DNA of 64,000 bases from NCBI RefSeq assembly GCF_014651495.1, contig NZ_BMWZ01000005.1:248001-312000 (forward strand), written 5' to 3'. Shown one piece after another: positions 18,418 to 27,161 of the stretch. This stretch comes from Algibacter mikhailovii. GTDB taxonomy: Bacteria; Bacteroidota; Bacteroidia; Flavobacteriales; Flavobacteriaceae. The notes below the pieces were generated by a model that made no database searches, was not told the DNA's origin, and saw nothing but the letters and a program-made list of their open reading frames with translations. Numbering within the stretch: position 1 is the stretch's first letter; the number at the start of each line of letters is the position of its first letter. Position numbers and translations under genes: made by a program.

Positions 18418-18453
18418 TGCAAACTAACTTAAGAAATATTCTTTCAAGATTCA

Positions 18454-19077
18454 TTATAAATATTTAAGAAATTTTATTCTAGAAATATCTTCAGCTCCCA
18501 AACTTTCCAGATGTTTTGTATAGACTTGACAGTCAATTAACGCGTAATTTGTGTTTCTAACAAACCAGATAAATCCAAGCTTGCTAGCGTTGCTTTTTTT
18601 TGAAAACATACTCTCACCGCAAAACACACCATTACCCAAATCAACACCGTATAAGCCACCAACCAAGGCATTATCATACCAAACCTCAATCGATTTGGCA
18701 TAACCTAATTCATAAAGCTTTGTGTAAGCGCTGATCATTTTTTGCGTAATCCATGTGCCTTCTTGACCTGTTCTTTTCATGTTTGCACATTGTTCTATAA
18801 TAGTTCCAAAATCTTGATTAATTGTAACTTTAAAGCGTTTGTTTCTTAAAACCTGTACCATGCTTTTGGAAACCTTGAGGTTTTCTGGAAATAACACAAA
18901 GCGTGGATCTGGAGACCACCACAATATAGGCGTATCATTTTCAAACCAAGGAAAAACACCCTTCTTATATGCCAGTAATAAGCGTTCTGCTGAAAGATCA
19001 CCACCCATAGCCAGCAATCCATCTTCAAAGGCTTCATTAGCATCTGGAAACCATAATTCTTGGGTTAAGTAGTGCAT
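18454..19077 (-). CDS. aat: Leucyl/phenylalanyl-tRNA--protein transferase
   Basis: A 207-residue enzyme that attaches Leu or Phe to the N-terminal Lys or Arg of proteins, marking them for ClpAP degradation under the N-end rule. Family blocks are intact: WFPDANEAFEDGLLAMGGDL, ILWWSPDPRFVLFP, QEGTWITQKMISAY, and GGLYGVDLGNGVFCGESMFS near the active site. It is the third gene of a minus-strand unit behind the flavin reductase and DUF3127 genes, an arrangement often seen in Bacteroidota, though a terminator lies between it and DUF3127. Confidence 0.95.
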   Translation of the reverse strand: MHYLTQELWFPDANEAFEDGLLAMGGDLSAERLLLAYKKGVFPWFENDTPILWWSPDPRFVLFPENLKVSKSMVQVLRNKRFKVTINQDFGTIIEQCANMKRTGQEGTWITQKMISAYTKLYELGYAKSIEVWYDNALVGGLYGVDLGNGVFCGESMFSKKSNASKLGFIWFVRNTNYALIDCQVYTKHLESLGAEDISRIKFLKYL

Positions 19078-19096
19078 AAGTCTAAAAATAAAAAAA

Positions 19097-19122
19097 CCTC
19101 ATTGTTAAAAGAAACAATGAGG
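19097..19122 (-). terminator. Terminator of the DUF3127 gene
   Basis: CCTCATTGTT and AACAATGAGG form a 10-bp perfect stem with a six-base loop, followed by seven T on the minus strand. It lies 45 bases after the DUF3127 stop codon and just before the aat start. Confidence 0.8.
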
Positions 19123-19166
19123 CTAAAATTTAAGAGTTCTGTTTTCACAGAATTAAATCTATTTAA

Positions 19167-19544
19167 TTAAAAAGGTAAATCGTCATGATCTTCTTCCTTT
19201 AAATCACCTGCAGGAGCAAAAGCATCAGCAGGTGGCACTGGTGGCATGTTCTCTACACCAGATTCAGCTTGAACAGCTTCAATTCTCCATCCTTGAATAG
19301 AGTTAAAATATTTGGTTTCGCCTTGTGGGTTTACCCATTCTCTACCGCGTAAATTAATGTTAATCTTTACTTGTTGTCCAACTTGATAACTATTCAATAA
19401 ATCTGTCTTATCTTGTACAAACTCCACCATTATGTGTTGAGGATATTGCTCTTCTGTTGTAATTACAATTTCTCTTTTTCTAAACCCATTACTTCCAAAG
19501 GTTTGAGTTTCTCCAACCATTTTAATTCTTCCTTGAATTTCCAT
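19167..19544 (-). CDS. DUF3127 OB-fold protein with SSB-like C-terminal tip
   Basis: A 125-residue protein. Residues 1-95 match DUF3127, predicted to be an OB-fold: MEIQGRIKMVGETQTFGSNG at the start and INLRGREWVNPQGETKYFNS later. The rest is a flexible Ala/Pro-rich tail ending EEDHDDLPF. That ending is the same as the tip of the SSB protein encoded at 39013-39456 (DDDLPF), which in SSB recruits repair and replication partners. The likely role is therefore single-stranded nucleic acid binding, but this is inferred. It starts 30 bases after the flavin reductase gene. Confidence 0.82.
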   Translation of the reverse strand: MEIQGRIKMVGETQTFGSNGFRKREIVITTEEQYPQHIMVEFVQDKTDLLNSYQVGQQVKININLRGREWVNPQGETKYFNSIQGWRIEAVQAESGVENMPPVPPADAFAPAGDLKEEDHDDLPF

Positions 19545-19573
19545 TTACTAGTATTTATAATTGTTTATTGTTT

Positions 19574-20443
19574 TTAGCTTAATAAAATTTTCCACGCACT
19601 TTCTACGTCTCCAAAACTTAAATAGTTTTGGGCCAATTTATGTTTTTCGCTATGCGTAGCTGTTTTTATATTTGAATACCGTTCTTCTAAATTATCAATA
19701 AAATTAATAACGTCTTTTTCAGAGGGTAAACTATCTACATTCCCTAACATGCCTAAATCATTTCCTGTTAAAACCATGCTGTTTTTAACGTGTTTGGGAA
19801 ATTGGTCAACTCCAATTCCTAGAGTCCCTATGGGTTTAGGAATTTCAAAAAATCCTTTTTTGGCCCTACTGTATAAACTTCCTCCAGCTCTAGCTACTAA
19901 ATCTAATTTATTTTGATTAACCGCGTCATTTTCATCTAGTATGCCCTGATCAATATGAAATTTAACCACTTCACAAATTATTAAATTTCCTGCCCCACCG
20001 TCATTACCTAAATGTATGATATCATTAACTTTGCATTCAAACTGCACTGGCGATTCTGCAACCCTATGCGGCTTAACATTTTCTGACTTTAACATGGTTA
20101 ACCCTGCCTTTTCAAATTCATTAATCCCTTGGGCATAATCAGTACTGCTTAAGGACATTTGATAAGTCATATCATAATTTACCATATTAATGACAACCTC
20201 TTTAGTCGCTTCAATATTTTGCAAAGTATGTTTTGTTGTATTGTCTCTTACCCTCCTAGCTGGTGAAAATATCAAAATAGGAGGATTAGCACTAAACACA
20301 TTAAAAAAACTAAATGGCGCCAAATTAGGATTTCCTTGCGCATCAATCGTACTAGCCAAAGCTATGGGTCTTGGCGCAACCGTACTCAATAAATAACTGT
20401 GTAATTTATTGGTTGATAGGGTTTTTGGATCAAACGAAGGCAT
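19574..20443 (-). CDS. Flavin reductase family protein
   Basis: A 289-residue protein with the flavin-reductase-like FMN-binding split-barrel domain in the first 200 residues: LLSTVAPRPIALASTIDAQG near 18-37, NLAPFSFFNVFSANPPI near 40-56, and PSRRxxDNTTKHTLQNI-type sequence (RRVRDNTTKHTLQNI) after it. Such proteins bind FMN and reduce flavins or act as flavin-dependent oxidoreductases; the substrate is not predictable. It is the first gene of the unit with DUF3127 and aat. Confidence 0.82.
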   Translation of the reverse strand: MPSFDPKTLSTNKLHSYLLSTVAPRPIALASTIDAQGNPNLAPFSFFNVFSANPPILIFSPARRVRDNTTKHTLQNIEATKEVVINMVNYDMTYQMSLSSTDYAQGINEFEKAGLTMLKSENVKPHRVAESPVQFECKVNDIIHLGNDGGAGNLIICEVVKFHIDQGILDENDAVNQNKLDLVARAGGSLYSRAKKGFFEIPKPIGTLGIGVDQFPKHVKNSMVLTGNDLGMLGNVDSLPSEKDVINFIDNLEERYSNIKTATHSEKHKLAQNYLSFGDVESAWKILLS

Positions 20444-20654
20444 TTAACTCTTTAATTTGAACAAAACTAATCAAAAAAAACATTAAAATTTAAACTAGTT
20501 TTCAACATTAATATGGCACTATCAACATTTTAGTATTATTTGTGAACAAAAGAAAATCAACTCGAATTGAATATATCAAAAATCTGATTTACTCAACACT
20601 TGAACAATATTATTAACAGATTTGCATTATATTACAAATCAAACTAATTTGTTC

Positions 20655-21806
20655 ATGATATTTACCAAGCACAGCAATGCATTTCGTTGGGTTATAATCA
20701 TTGCATCCTTCACCATCGTTTCTCTTATTTTATGGAAAACTTATGAGTTTTTTCAGCATTTTAAAGAAGAGGAGCGTGCAAAAATGGAAATTTGGTCCTT
20801 TGCTCAAACCGAATTAATAGATTCAGATGTCAATACTAATTTGGATCTCACGCTAAAAGTATTAAACACAAATACAAGTACCCCTGTTTTAGAGATAAAT
20901 AATGATGGCAGCATTGGTAGTCATTTGAATATTGATGAAGCCAAAATAGAAAACAAACAATTTGTAGAAAAACTCATTTTACGGTTTAAGGATGAAAATA
21001 CACCTATTGAAGTGATCTATGATGGCAAATTGAATAGTATTATTTATTATGGGAATTCCCCGTTATTGAATAAACTAAAATATTACCCGCTTGCTTTATT
21101 GCTGATTGTCTTTCTTTTTGGAGCTGTCATTTTCTTCTTTTATAGTAGTAATAAAAATGCTACTCAGAATAAGTTGTGGTCTGGGATGGCAAAAGAAACG
21201 GCCCATCAAATAGGTACCCCTTTATCATCACTAATTGGATGGACAGAAATATTAAAAACAGAAGAAGTAAATCCTGATTATATTGTAGAAATTGAAAAAG
21301 ATGTTGAACGTTTAAAGACAATTACCGAACGTTTTAGTAAGATAGGTTCTTTGCCAACTCTAGAGACGGCTGATATCATTAAAGAGACCGTGGAATCTTA
21401 TGATTATTTAAAGGCAAGGTCTTCAAAACTTATTGAATTTGAAATAATTACGCCAAATGGGGAAATACCTGTAGAACTAAATAAGCAATTGTATAGTTGG
21501 ACTATTGAAAATTTAGTAAAAAATGCAATTGATGCCATGAAGGGGCGGGGGAAGCTAACCATTGAAATATCGCAACTTGAAAATAACGTCAAAGTATCTG
21601 TTAAAGATACAGGTAAGGGGCTTTCTAAAAAGCATTTTTCTAAAATATTTGAGCCAGGATTCACCACTAAAAAGCGCGGTTGGGGATTGGGTTTATCTTT
21701 AACGAGGCGTATTATTGAAGATTTTCATAATGGCAAGATTAAAGTTTTAGAATCGGAAAAAGATAAAGGAACCACAATTCAAATAAATTTAAAACGATCG
21801 GTTTAA
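20655..21806 (+). CDS. Membrane sensor histidine kinase, orphan
   Basis: A 383-residue protein with an N-terminal helix (about 10-28), a periplasmic part of about 110 residues, a second helix (about 146-166) and a cytoplasmic kinase core. The phosphoacceptor is His184 in AKETAHQIGTPLSS. The ATPase domain shows the N box (ENLVKNAIDAM), G1 (DTGKGLS) and G2 (RGWGLGLSLTRRI). No HAMP or PAS domain is evident. The ATG at 20655 is preferred to a TTG 11 codons upstream because it places the first helix normally. No response regulator gene is adjacent, so the partner is elsewhere. Confidence 0.88.
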   Translation: MIFTKHSNAFRWVIIIASFTIVSLILWKTYEFFQHFKEEERAKMEIWSFAQTELIDSDVNTNLDLTLKVLNTNTSTPVLEINNDGSIGSHLNIDEAKIENKQFVEKLILRFKDENTPIEVIYDGKLNSIIYYGNSPLLNKLKYYPLALLLIVFLFGAVIFFFYSSNKNATQNKLWSGMAKETAHQIGTPLSSLIGWTEILKTEEVNPDYIVEIEKDVERLKTITERFSKIGSLPTLETADIIKETVESYDYLKARSSKLIEFEIITPNGEIPVELNKQLYSWTIENLVKNAIDAMKGRGKLTIEISQLENNVKVSVKDTGKGLSKKHFSKIFEPGFTTKKRGWGLGLSLTRRIIEDFHNGKIKVLESEKDKGTTIQINLKRSV

Positions 21807-21925
21807 ATTAAAACCTATTTAGAGTAGCTTATAAGGCAGGTCGATTTAGAGCCCTTCACTGCATTAGATGCATGCTATATCTATAAAAATATTCTAGATG
21901 ATGTTGGAAGGAGTTTCATGCGAAA

Positions 21926-22324
21926 TCATAATTGAGCATATTGAAACCTTATAGCTTCGGCTAAGTCTTCAAATTCCGCGGAAGTCATTTTTGTTTTTTG
22001 AATAAAACGGGCATCCTCCATGGAGTTCAGTGGGATCAGATGCACATGAGTGTGCGGAACTTCCAAACCAATGACACTCATGCCAATTCGGTCGCAAGCC
22101 ACTACTTTTTTTAGGGCTATCGCTACTTTTCTGGAAAAAGACATTAAACCGTTATAAGTCGCTTCATCCAGATCAAAAATTTTATCGACCTCTTTTTTTG
22201 GAATACAAAGGGTATGTCCTTTTGTATTGGGGCTAATATCAAGGAATGCAAAAAAGTCATCGTTTTCAGCAACCTTATAACAAGGAATTTCGCCAAGTAT
22301 TATTTTTGTGAAAATGGAGGACAT
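21926..22324 (-). CDS. HIT-family nucleotide hydrolase
   Basis: A 132-residue protein of the histidine-triad family. The active-site motif HTHVHLIP is near residues 94-101, and FTKIILGEIPCYKVAENDD is the usual N-terminal block of HinT-like proteins. These hydrolyse purine nucleoside phosphoramidates or related adenylates in the cytoplasm. It follows greA by about 50 bases on the same strand and is probably co-transcribed with it; this greA-HIT order is common in Bacteroidota. Length is normal. Confidence 0.92.
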   Translation of the reverse strand: MSSIFTKIILGEIPCYKVAENDDFFAFLDISPNTKGHTLCIPKKEVDKIFDLDEATYNGLMSFSRKVAIALKKVVACDRIGMSVIGLEVPHTHVHLIPLNSMEDARFIQKTKMTSAEFEDLAEAIRFQYAQL

Positions 22325-22375
22325 AAATTGTTTAATTAGGATGCTATTTTAGCTGATATAGGCAACACGGGATTT

Positions 22376-22849
22376 TTATCTGGATATTTCAATAACGTCA
22401 AATTTCATTACGCCATTTGGTACTTGAATTTCGGCAACTTCTCCAACAGATTTTCCAAGTAAACCCTTGCCAATTGGAGAGTTTACTGATATTTTTCCTG
22501 AAGCCAAATCTGCCTCACCATCAGCTACTAAAGTATAATTCATTTCCATACCATTGGTTTGGTTTTTTATTTTCACTTTAGACAGTACCAAGACTTTTGA
22601 ATTATCTAGTTGCGATTCATCAATAACACGAGCTCCAGCTAAAGCATCTTCAAGTTTTGAAATGCGCATTTCTAACATGCCTTGTGCTTCTTTTGCAGCA
22701 TCATATTCAGCATTTTCACTTAAATCTCCTTTATCTCTTGCTTCAGCAATTGCTTTTGAAGCTTTTACACGCTCAATATCCTTAAGCTGTTTTAACTCGT
22801 CTCTAAGTTTTTTTAACCCCTCCGGTGTATAGTAAGATACTTTACTCAT
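22376..22849 (-). CDS. greA: Transcription elongation factor GreA
   Basis: A 157-residue protein that stimulates RNA cleavage by backtracked RNA polymerase. The N-terminal coiled coil (residues 8-75) includes the acidic loop GDLSENAEYDAAKEAQ at 41-56, whose Asp/Glu pair acts in the polymerase active site. The C-terminal FKBP-like domain has INSPIGKGLLGKSVGE-type sequence (VNSPIGKGLLGKSVGE). It is followed by the HIT gene. The leader contains two hairpins that look like terminators, described separately. Confidence 0.96.
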   Translation of the reverse strand: MSKVSYYTPEGLKKLRDELKQLKDIERVKASKAIAEARDKGDLSENAEYDAAKEAQGMLEMRISKLEDALAGARVIDESQLDNSKVLVLSKVKIKNQTNGMEMNYTLVADGEADLASGKISVNSPIGKGLLGKSVGEVAEIQVPNGVMKFDVIEISR

Positions 22850-22874
22850 AACGTCATCGTTTTATTTAATAAAA

Positions 22875-22937
22875 GATGCTGAAATAAATTCAGCATATAA
22901 AAAAATCTCGTTAACACGAGATCGAATAACAAATATA
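22875..22937 (-). promoter_or_regulatory. greA promoter and possible attenuator leader
   Basis: On the minus strand TATATTTG (22930-22937) matches the -7 promoter consensus exactly. The start point should fall about seven bases on, at the foot of ATCTCG/CGAGAT (22905-22922), a six-bp stem followed by seven T, the form of a Rho-independent terminator. A second stem, ATGCTGAA/TTCAGCAT (22875-22895), is also followed by T-rich sequence and ends 26 bases before greA. A -33 TTTG was not found. Whether these hairpins stop transcription is an inference. Confidence 0.55.
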
Positions 22938-22995
22938 CAAAATATTTAAGTCAGTTTACTTTTTGTTGTAAATTGCGCCATTAATTTTTCATCTT

Positions 22996-23424
22996 ATGAA
23001 GTCTTTTTTTATACTCTTATCTACCTTGCTATTAATGGCTTGTAGCAGTAATTCTAATGATAATCCACAGTGTAATTATCTGTTGGATATTGGAGTGAAT
23101 TTTGAAATAGATTTAAGTTTACCAGAGTATAGTCAATTAAATTTTGCAGGAAATTCATTATATATTCCTAATCAAGGGAATGCAGGTCTTATTGTGGCTA
23201 CTACCGGTAGTGCTTTTTATGCTTGGGATGCGGCAGATCCAAATCATGCTTTATCTGCATGCTCGGTCATTGAGCCCAAAGGTCTTTTTGGTGGGTGTGG
23301 TTGTGATGATGACAATACATATGATTTTATAACAGGCAGACCTCAACAAAATGATGGTTTAAGATGTGCATTAAGAAATTACCGAATAGAAAGAGCGGGT
23401 AATATCCTTATTATATTCAACTAA
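22996..23424 (+). CDS. Lipoprotein with degenerate Rieske-like domain
   Basis: A 142-residue protein with a lipobox (LLLMACSS, Cys16). The mature part begins CNYLLDIGVNFEIDLS and contains YIPNQGNAGLIVATTGSAFY, AWDAADPNH, CGCDDDNTYDFITG and RNYRIERAGNILIIFN. The order of strands and the cysteine-rich middle resemble a Rieske [2Fe-2S] domain, but the CxH and CxxH ligand pairs are not present, so no cluster of that type is expected. It belongs, from memory, to a family of small Bacteroidota lipoproteins without assigned function. It converges on the permease gene with a four-base overlap. Confidence 0.6.
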   Translation: MKSFFILLSTLLLMACSSNSNDNPQCNYLLDIGVNFEIDLSLPEYSQLNFAGNSLYIPNQGNAGLIVATTGSAFYAWDAADPNHALSACSVIEPKGLFGGCGCDDDNTYDFITGRPQQNDGLRCALRNYRIERAGNILIIFN

Positions 23425-24008
23425 GAATGTGGTGTAACGGCTATTTTTGGTAATAATTTCTTTTTCCACTGGAAATACCCAACAAAAGAGAATACCAGAT
23501 ATATTAAAGTTAGAATGGTATATAAATTAAGATCTCTTTTTGCATACAGAAATATTGTAACGGCGTTAATGACAATCCAAAATTTCCATGAGGCCAGCTT
23601 TTTTTGTGCCTCTAAATAACTGGCAATAAAACTAAAAATGGTAGTATGTGCATCTAAATATGGCATACTGGCGTTGGTGTAAACATCAAAAAAGTACGCC
23701 AATAGTAATGACAATATTTCTCCTAAAATAATGAGGTAAGCATATGTTTGAAGTGAAAAGTCACTGATTGGTAATTGTTTGTTAGCACTCAAAGATTTTT
23801 TCCAATGAAAAAATCCATAAATACCAATTAATACATAATAAATATATAAAATAGACTCTGAGTATAACCCGGTTCTATAGAATAGAAAAATACTCACCAG
23901 TGATCCCAAGATTCCAAACGCCCAACAAATTATTTTTTCTTTGATTAGAAAGAATAAATAACCTAAACCCAACACCACTGCTATTATTTCTAAATATAAG
24001 TCCATCAA
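23421..24008 (-). CDS. pnuT: PnuC/PnuT-family permease, probable thiamine transporter
   Basis: A 195-residue inner-membrane protein with about seven hydrophobic segments. CWAFGILGSLVSIFLFYRTG and IYYVLIGIYGFFHW are typical of the PnuC family, which moves vitamins such as nicotinamide riboside or thiamine by facilitated diffusion. The gene is the last of an operon headed by a TPP riboswitch and a TonB receptor; in Bacteroidota, PnuC homologs in that setting are assigned as thiamine transporters (PnuT). Assignment to thiamine therefore rests on context. It overlaps the oxygenase gene by four bases (ATGA). Confidence 0.82.
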   Translation of the reverse strand: MMDLYLEIIAVVLGLGYLFFLIKEKIICWAFGILGSLVSIFLFYRTGLYSESILYIYYVLIGIYGFFHWKKSLSANKQLPISDFSLQTYAYLIILGEILSLLLAYFFDVYTNASMPYLDAHTTIFSFIASYLEAQKKLASWKFWIVINAVTIFLYAKRDLNLYTILTLIYLVFSFVGYFQWKKKLLPKIAVTPHS

Positions 24009-24703
24009 AATAAGGATAAATAGTTTTTGAAATAGGCTTCACTTGTAAAGGTTCTATCCATAAATTTCAAAGTCAGATTTGGTTTAGGCAATGAGAAAAA
24101 GGCAAAAGAATAACGTTCCCTGTGGGGATTTAAAAAATCTACCTGATGTTCAAGGGCTTTATATTTGCCATTAGTTAGAAACTCTAGTAAGTACCCTGGA
24201 AAAATGATAATATTATCTGTTAAAGCTAAAACTTGTGTCTCATTTTTTAAATTTTGAAAAGCAAAGCCTTCCGAAGCTCCAAATACAAATACTGTAAATA
24301 AAGAAACATCTACATGTTTTGAAAGCCTTAGGTTTATCGATTGGCTTTTATCTACTTTAGGATAGAAGTTACAGGATATCATATGCCCGATGGCACCGTG
24401 ATAAAAGGCTTCAAGTCCCGGGATGGGTAAATTTTTTATGATGTTGAGCTCAATAGATCTAACTTGTTCAATAAGTAGTTGCCATTCATTTTTTAAAAAA
24501 GGATGAAACTCATTAGGGAACTTTTTGGGTGCTGAAAACTCCGATAGTACAAATGAATGTAGCAAATCTGTCTCATATTGATTACTACTATCTTTTTGCC
24601 CCATATAGGAGTAGCCATCAAAACCACAGTTGTAATACTGCTGAAGAAAATTTTTTCTATACTCAAAAGGTATCGCTAAAAAATCTTCAAATGATGATCT
24701 CAA
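24005..24703 (-). CDS. Fe(II)/2-oxoglutarate-type oxygenase in thiamine operon
   Basis: A protein of about 232 residues resembling the isopenicillin-N-synthase/DIOX superfamily. The iron triad is His130-x-Asp132 (LSKHVDVSLFTV) and His186 (KALEHQVDF); Arg197 and Ser199 (RYS) match the RxS co-substrate motif, and LLEFLTNGKYKALEHQ is the usual strand before the last histidine. The substrate is unknown. The start is uncertain: the frame is open upstream to the end of the receptor gene, but TTG at 24703 is the only standard start seen. It lies between the TonB receptor and the permease and overlaps the permease by four bases, so it is under the TPP riboswitch. Confidence 0.78.
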   Translation of the reverse strand: MRSSFEDFLAIPFEYRKNFLQQYYNCGFDGYSYMGQKDSSNQYETDLLHSFVLSEFSAPKKFPNEFHPFLKNEWQLLIEQVRSIELNIIKNLPIPGLEAFYHGAIGHMISCNFYPKVDKSQSINLRLSKHVDVSLFTVFVFGASEGFAFQNLKNETQVLALTDNIIIFPGYLLEFLTNGKYKALEHQVDFLNPHRERYSFAFFSLPKPNLTLKFMDRTFTSEAYFKNYLSLF

Positions 24704-24785
24704 TAGAACATCGGAAGATTTAGGAATTGTAGTATTAACAATTCCTAAATCTTGACCAATGCTATGTTCCTGCTCTAAAATATGC

Positions 24786-26951
24786 TTAAAATTTTAAGGT
24801 AAGTCCCACTAAAAAGTTAGCTGTAGCTTGAGGGTAATAGCCAGCATAGTATCCTGTTGTTATTCCTGATGGACTTGATGAGTCTTCATAATCATAAGAT
24901 CCAAAATAACCGTTTGATACATATTTTACATTAAAAATATTATTGGCTAAAGCAGTTAACACAATTGACTTGAAAATTTTATTAGGCTTAATTTCGTAGG
25001 TGATATTAAAATCATTCACAAAATAGCTGTCAAGTTTTGAAGCCTCATTATCAGTATTACCCATATATTGTTCGCCAACAAATTTACTTAAAAGAGAAAG
25101 TTGCAAGTTCCCAATAGGCGCGTAGTTAAATGCATTACCTAAAACAACATCAGGAGAAAATGAAATATTAGTATCGCCTAAATTAACTAATTCGCCATCG
25201 ATATTCGATTTGAAATCTTGGTTTTTGTTGTTGCTTAGGGCAACATTTAAACTCATATTAAAATTTTGCGTAAACTGAATATTCCCATCAACTTCAAGAC
25301 CTAGCCTATAGCTCTTTCCGCTAGTTGCTCTAATTGGGCTGCCTACATCATCAAGTTCTCCAGTTAAAACCAGTTGGTTTTGGTAGAACATATAGTATAA
25401 ATTAGTATTCACACTAATTCTATTTTTATTAAATCTCCATCCTAATTCAATATCGTTAAGTGTTTCATGCTCGGTAACACCCGCTTTAAAATCATCTCGA
25501 TTTGGTTCTCTGTTGGCACGTGCATATGACGCATACAGACTATTAAAATCATTAGTCTTATACGTTAATCCTCCTTTAGGGTTAAAGAAACTAAAACTAG
25601 CGTCAGTTATAAATGGCGCTCCATTTGATTCGATACCATTGGTTTTATAATCTACAAAACGCCCTTGTAAATCAACAAATCCAGTTAACTTTTCGGTCAA
25701 CTTAAATGTAGCCTTTGAAAATATGCTCAAATCATTTTTTGTTGCATCTCCTTGGTAATATCTATCTCTGATATTCGCATCAGGAGAAAATTCTCTAGCC
25801 CATATTACTTCACCAAAATGGTCTCCTGAATAGGTGTTGTAAGACACTCCTGAAATAACCTCAAAGGCATTCTTCTTATAGGTTACATTCGCGTTAATTA
25901 CATAAAAATCGTTATCTAACCAACGTCGTCTTATAAGATCTGTAATCGGGTTGTTATCATCATCTACATCAGTGGCAACAACAATTCCATTATACAAATC
26001 AATTTCATCTGTACCCTCTTCAAATTGCTCAAAATATCCTTTCCCTTTTGTATAGTTTAATCCAAGAGTCGTAGACCAATTATTGTTTAAGCGTTCATTC
26101 CAATGCAATTGATAATGGTCTTGCCAGTAATTATCCGTTTCGTTATCGTAGGTATATGGATTTTGCCTTCTATTCTCCTCTAGTTGTTCCGCTGTTAAGC
26201 CAAACCATGCTTGGTAAGTCTGCTCTGATGCTCCAAACGTAATCGCCTTAATTAAAGTATTATCATCTTTGTAGATACCTTGTAAAAAGTATGATTTTAA
26301 ATCGGTAAACGCTCTATCAACATAGCCATCAGAATAAATTTTTGAAAGACGTCCTGATATTTCAAAGTGATCATTTAATAAGCCGGTACTCATTTTAACG
26401 GTATGTTTTCTCGTATTATAACTACCAAAGCTATTGGAAATTTCTCCTGAGGCCTCGTCTGAGTATGCATCTGTTAAGAGGTTTAAACTTGCTCCAAATG
26501 CACCAGAACCATTTGTAGAAGTACCAACCCCACGTTGCAACTGTAAACTTTCTGTAGAAGAGGCAAAATCACCCAGGTTCACCCAGAACGTTCCTTGACT
26601 TTCAGGATCGTTATATGGGATTCCATTAATGGTTACATTTACTCGTGTAGCATCCGTTCCACGAACTCTAATACCTGTGTAGCCAACACCAGCACCGGCA
26701 TCACTCGTAGTTACCACAGATGGCAAGTAATTAAGCAGAATAGGGATGTCCTGCCCTAAATTTCGCTTAGCAAGTTCTTCCTTAGAAACATTACTATGTG
26801 TAATTGGAGAATCTGCATCAACACGTACTGCTTTTACTAAAACTTCGTCAAGTTTTTCTGTTTTAGTTGAATCTTGTACTACTTGATTTTGTTGTGCATA
26901 AGCACTGACTGATAACACTAGGAGTGTTAAAAAAAGAAATAAATTTTTCAT
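24786..26951 (-). CDS. TonB-dependent outer-membrane receptor, probable thiamine uptake
   Basis: A 721-residue outer-membrane protein: signal peptide (MKNLFLFLTLLVLSVSAYAQ), a TonB-box region, a plug domain (about 40-160, with GVGYTGIRVRGTDATRVNV and NGIPYNDPESQG), and a 22-strand barrel ending in the aromatic LVGLTLKF. It has no N-terminal carboxypeptidase-like domain and no SusD partner, which separates it from glycan receptors. A TPP riboswitch lies in its leader, so the substrate is probably thiamine or a derivative. It heads an operon with the oxygenase and PnuT-like genes. Confidence 0.88.
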   Translation of the reverse strand: MKNLFLFLTLLVLSVSAYAQQNQVVQDSTKTEKLDEVLVKAVRVDADSPITHSNVSKEELAKRNLGQDIPILLNYLPSVVTTSDAGAGVGYTGIRVRGTDATRVNVTINGIPYNDPESQGTFWVNLGDFASSTESLQLQRGVGTSTNGSGAFGASLNLLTDAYSDEASGEISNSFGSYNTRKHTVKMSTGLLNDHFEISGRLSKIYSDGYVDRAFTDLKSYFLQGIYKDDNTLIKAITFGASEQTYQAWFGLTAEQLEENRRQNPYTYDNETDNYWQDHYQLHWNERLNNNWSTTLGLNYTKGKGYFEQFEEGTDEIDLYNGIVVATDVDDDNNPITDLIRRRWLDNDFYVINANVTYKKNAFEVISGVSYNTYSGDHFGEVIWAREFSPDANIRDRYYQGDATKNDLSIFSKATFKLTEKLTGFVDLQGRFVDYKTNGIESNGAPFITDASFSFFNPKGGLTYKTNDFNSLYASYARANREPNRDDFKAGVTEHETLNDIELGWRFNKNRISVNTNLYYMFYQNQLVLTGELDDVGSPIRATSGKSYRLGLEVDGNIQFTQNFNMSLNVALSNNKNQDFKSNIDGELVNLGDTNISFSPDVVLGNAFNYAPIGNLQLSLLSKFVGEQYMGNTDNEASKLDSYFVNDFNITYEIKPNKIFKSIVLTALANNIFNVKYVSNGYFGSYDYEDSSSPSGITTGYYAGYYPQATANFLVGLTLKF

Positions 26952-27077
26952 TACGATTGTTTAAAATCGAATAAAAAGAGGTCATTATTCTTTATTGTTA
27001 TTAATTAGTTTTTAACCTTAACAAGGACAAACACATGATATGATACAACCATGCAAAAAGCCTACTTGTTAAAATTC

Positions 27078-27155
27078 ACAATCCCTAAACAGCATTACCT
27101 GTTCTAGGTTCATTGGGTATGATCTCAGCCGATAATAGGCACCCCTTTTTTGAGA
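27078..27155 (-). promoter_or_regulatory. TPP riboswitch (THI element)
   Basis: On the minus strand the conserved core appears in order: GGGGTGCC, GGCTGAGATCATACCC, GAACCTAGAACAGGTAATGC and TTAGGGA. These are the sequence blocks of the thiamine-pyrophosphate aptamer. It lies about 130 bases before the TonB receptor gene. Downstream, TTAACAAG (read at 27065-27072) can pair with CTTGTTAA (27018-27025), and CCTTGTTAAGG forms a small hairpin, but I cannot tell whether the switch acts on transcription or translation. Thiamine excess should lower expression. Confidence 0.93.
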
Positions 27156-27161
27156 ACGCTG

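Noticed and set aside
24704-24785. Possible longer N-terminus of the oxygenase
   Set aside because: The frame is open and the peptide looks plausible, but no ATG, GTG or TTG occurs in it, so no start could be supported.
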